Part shown: in pieces, positions 60,830 through 64,000 of the stretch
Position numbering within the stretch: position 1 is the first letter of the stretch
Layout: every line of letters begins with the position of its first letter
NCBI RefSeq assembly: GCF_002078875.1
Contig: NC_034409.1
Span: 18,358,877 to 18,422,876, forward strand
Source: Numida meleagris
Lineage: Eukaryota > Chordata > Aves > Galliformes > Numididae
Direction: 5' to 3'
DNA length: 64,000 nt
Notes under the pieces: model-generated
Told to the model about the DNA's origin: nothing
The model's input: the letters and a program-made list of their open reading frames with translations, nothing else
The model's database searches: none
Position numbers and translations under genes: made by a program

Positions 60830-62004
60830 AGAATAAATGTTGGCCCATGATGTCAGAAGCAAATGTTGATGATATAGCAGAAGAGGTTGAACCTTCCCAC
60901 CAATATCCCATTACATTTTGTTGACAAATGGCTGGAGAGAGGCAGCCTGACCAAATGGCATCTGCCATGGAAGATCATGCAAAGCAAAGATGTGTGATTG
61001 AATTCCTCCATATGGAAAAAATGGCAGCCAGTGACCTACACTGAAGCTTGCTGCACATTTAAAGATACAAAACAGTGGATGTGATCGCAGTGGGACAGTC
61101 AGTGGTGTGTTTCAGCAGTGGTGGCAGAGTGAAGGATAAGCCATGGTCCAAGCAGCCATCCACAGCTCTCACACTATGAAATAAAGAGCATCTCAATCAG
61201 CTGATCCATGTGAATCGGTGGATTATGACCAGGGAACTGTGTATGGAGCTGAATATCAGCTTAAAGGCATAGGAAACAATGGTGACAGTGTTGGAATATC
61301 GCAAAATTTGCACCAGATGGGTCCGATGAATGAATATGAGGCTGAAGGTGACAGTTTCCCAGATCGCATCATTATTGGTGGCGGGATGTGATGTCATCAC
61401 TGGAGTCAAAACAGCAGTTCACGAAGCGGTGACATGTGAATTCCCCAATGAATAAAAAGTTGAAGACACAGCCCTCAGCAGGTAAAGTGATGTGCACGGT
61501 CTTGATAGGAAAGTGGCAATCCTCAATTTCCTGGAACCTGAATAAACCATCAGCCATGCCTGCTAAATCACGACACTGACTAAGCTCAAACTTTCAAAGT
61601 CAGCTCAGAGAAGAAGACAACCTTTCTCTTGCAACATAATAATGCCAGTTCAAATATCAGTCTGAAGACTGCCCTACTAAAGCCGCTATATAGTCCAGAT
61701 TTGGCACCTTCTGACTCTCACCTGTTCTGGCCAATGAAAGATGGACTGTATGGGCAACATTTTCCTGCCAATCATGTCATCATAGCAGCTGTGAAACAGT
61801 GGGTCACTTCTGCTGGTGCAGCTTTTTGTGAGCATGGCATGCAGACTCTTGTTCATCACTGGTGAAAGTGCATAGTTAATGATGACTATATTGAAAAATA
61901 GTGTTTTGTAGCTGAGAATTTGCTCTATCAGAAAGTGCTCTTTGTATCTGTTGTAGTTTCCGTGGAAATTAATAGGAGGCATTACTTTTGTAGTGACCTG
62001 CATA
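60830..62004 (+). mobile_element. Mariner element, near full length, inactive
   Basis: About 1.17 kb, matching the shorter copy at 12613-13172 over both ends. In order: 5' segment (AATGTTGGCCCATGATGTCAG), transposase N-terminus (GTGATTGAATTCCTCCATA at about 60996), central region (GACCAGGGAACTGTGTATGG at about 61227), catalytic part (61350-61860), and 3' UTR (GTTGTAGTTTCCGTGGAAAT) ending near ATTACTTTTGTAGTGACCTG. The 5' inverted terminal repeat is not recognisable. Many stops and frameshifts. It belongs to the mariner (IS630-Tc1-mariner) group common in birds, with a DD34D-type transposase. Confidence 0.85.
61345..61865 (+). pseudogene. Mariner transposase pseudogene (catalytic part)
   Basis: 61629-61865 is open and encodes the C-terminal catalytic region: QHNNASSNISLKTA, then LYSPDLAPSDSHLFWPMKDG, then the tail QHFPANHVIIAAVKQWVTSA. 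The third catalytic Asp of the DD34D triad (in PDLAPSD) is intact. The second, normally in an HDNAR motif, reads HNNAS (Asp to Asn). The first, normally in a TGDETW motif, lies near 61375, where the codons read GGC-GGG-ATG-TGA, so both Asp and Trp are gone and a stop is present. Two of three catalytic residues are lost, in addition to frameshifts upstream. Confidence 0.78.
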
Positions 62005-64000
62005 TATTGTTACACTAAACAAGGGATGAATGAGATGAAAAACTTACAGTCTTGCGAGCTGCACCATAGAGGAAAAGAGCACCCTAATTTTATTTATTTG
62101 AATGGACAGATCTATTGTGTATGACATTATGGTTATGTAAAAATACCAGATGAAAGAGGATTGTTTCACAAGCATTTGTATTAACATTACCAGAAATATA
62201 TCCATCCATCTAATCCTACAAGTCAGGAACTGTAAGTAGTGAAAAGGAATTACAAGGCAATGGTATAATTCTCCCAAATTTTAAACAGAAAGCTCACAAT
62301 CAATCCTTTCCCAGGAGACATAAGCAAAATTTCTATATGCTTCAGAACTGTATCTCTTAAATACTAAAGTTTAAGTTTTTACTTATGGTTTTCGTTTTCT
62401 ATATAGAAGTGGTTTTCCACATTCCTGATCAATAGAGTGAGCAGAGTTTTCAGTATTCTTAGTCCACAAACTTGCTGCAGATCTGACCATTATTATTACT
62501 ATATAATATTATCATTTGTTAATAATGAATTAACAAATCAGAAAATACATTGCTGAAAAAAGCAGTGCTATCTTAAAATATCTACAAATATTGTATCACT
62601 ACATGTTTCTTCTTCTTTCTTTACAAATGTAGACTTGCAGAATTTGGAGAGGACAAAAACTACTACAGAAGAGAAAGGTAGTACATAATAGGGAAGTAAT
62701 TCAGAGGCATTGAGGAAGAATAATTGAAAGTAATGACTTTTCTGTACTAACAGAAAACTATTTCCATAATGGACGAAAATATGTTTTAATGCAGTGCTAT
62801 GTTTTGTTAAGTCAGTACACAATTGCATGGAATACTTACAGCATATTTTGAAACAATGTGATTCACACTGACTTCTTGAATTCAGTTTAGCACAGCTGAT
62901 TGCTGGAACTTGATCTAGCATTCCATTATGTAAATGAAAAAAAAGTTGCTTTTAAGATGAGTGAGAGAGAGTTATTTTATACATCTAGAATTACTTAAAG
63001 ATGGTTAGGTTTATGATTGATTTCACTTTTTTTTTTTTTTTTTTTTTTTGTACGAAGAAGTGGTAAAACTATTAGATGTTACGGTCATTCTTTATGTCAT
63101 ATTACACTGAAATATGACAATGGACATATGAATTTCCTTTCAAATTAAAAGCTTTCCATTTTAGAAGACTGACCTTAAGTGCCTCTGATCAATGTTTTAT
63201 AATCATGAAGTTCAATACATCCCCTGCCATAATTCCTCTACAATAAATTAAATCAAATCTGAAAAAGTCAGTATAGTAAAAATTTCACATCTACTTAATT
63301 CCTAGCATGCTTAAGAATTTTTTTTGTAAGCTTTCCTATTTCCATGTGTAAAAAAAAAAAAACACCTGAATGTGATTTATGTAAATTGCATGCATGTTAG
63401 CCCCTGACAAATGAAATTTTGTCTGTGAATAGTGTTTGATTTGATAGATTTCTGTTTTCCATCTGGATTTGTTTTTTATTTCTATTGTATAAATAAAAGT
63501 TGTATCTGCACACCATCTCTATGCAATTCAGGTCCTATTATGAAATGTAATGTATATTATATGGAGTTTTAAATGTGAATTACCTGCCTTGCAAATTTCC
63601 TAATTAATTCAAACAATTTCCTTTCTCTTTCTAGGTATTATAAGCCAATGATCTGAATCTGATATTGTTAACAGAAGAGAGTGCTGAACAAATGTTTTAG
63701 GTCACAGTCTGTTTATAGCAATACAAAGATTGCCTTATTTGTTCTTAACCTGTGCATTTGGATTTCTTTATTAATCAGAAATAAAGGAAAAAAAGGGACT
63801 TATTAGACATTCATAATGATTCACATCTGTTTCAGAGTATCCATTCACATGACTGTCAACTTTCAAGGGAATAGCAATTTTAAATTATAAGATTTCAATA
63901 TCAAAAGACAAAGGTATTTCTAATGCAATGTCCACAAGTCTGCCCAGCTATCTGCCTTCCTGAAAACCACAATTTTTAAAACTGTAGTTTCATTTCATCC
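62005..64000. other. AT-rich unique sequence, no gene seen
   Basis: About 2 kb with no recognised repeat apart from the poly-T tract at 63027-63049. A 117-codon minus-strand frame (62568-62921) has no recognisable domain. Confidence 0.45.
63027..63049. repeat. Poly-T tract
   Basis: 23 consecutive T residues. Confidence 0.95.

Noticed and set aside
1..64000. CRISPR arrays, bacterial operons, tRNA or rRNA genes
   Set aside because: None seen; the repeat content is vertebrate (avian), and no tRNA-like or rRNA-like block was recognised.

Overview
The window looks like avian nuclear DNA, probably from a galliform such as chicken, turkey or quail. The evidence is the repeat content. There are about nineteen fragments of the CR1 non-LTR retrotransposon, many ending in the CR1-specific octamer-like tail (ATTCTATG repeats, no poly-A). 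There are several LTRs of avian endogenous-retrovirus type, two remnants of the mariner element common in bird genomes, and a decayed hAT transposon. The background is AT-rich. No host protein-coding gene, rRNA, tRNA, CRISPR array or bacterial-type operon can be supported. The open reading frames present are short (194 codons or less) and either fall inside repeats or show no recognisable domain. The window therefore reads as an intergenic desert or the inside of a very large intron.

Layout. 0-9.5 kb is repeat-rich: three copies of one long ERV LTR family (481-1295 +, 3280-4093 -, 7797-8868 +) interleaved with CR1 fragments (1612-1955 -, 4130-4620 -, 4868-5425 +, 9187-9455 +). 9.5-15.6 kb is mostly unique and holds a compound TA/GA microsatellite, an AAAAT array and an internally deleted mariner (12613-13172). 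15.6-18.7 kb holds the most complete CR1, with recognisable ORF1 (esterase-like) and ORF2 endonuclease remnants but a deleted reverse transcriptase core. 18.7-38 kb is a long AT-rich stretch with only two CR1 fragments, at 27.4-28.25 kb. 38-47.4 kb is the second repeat cluster: a head-to-head CR1 pair (38842-40277), a decayed LTR, a further CR1 (42786-43702), a second head-to-head pair (44272-46808) that includes a 2 kb CR1 with reverse-transcriptase remnants, and a clean solo LTR (46895-47420) with a perfect 5-bp target duplication. 47.4-56.7 kb contains the hAT remnant (about 49760-50540), another LTR and three CR1 fragments. 56.7-64 kb is unique except for a near full-length but dead mariner (60830-62004).

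Function. Nothing here forms a working pathway. Every mobile element examined is truncated, frameshifted or reduced to a solo LTR. The main information is the insertion history: old hAT, mariner and CR1 copies, several inverted CR1 pairs that could form long hairpins in RNA, and one apparently younger LTR insertion. I found no convincing sign of a new biological system. The repeat boundaries are my own reading of the sequence and of copy-to-copy similarity; no database search was run.
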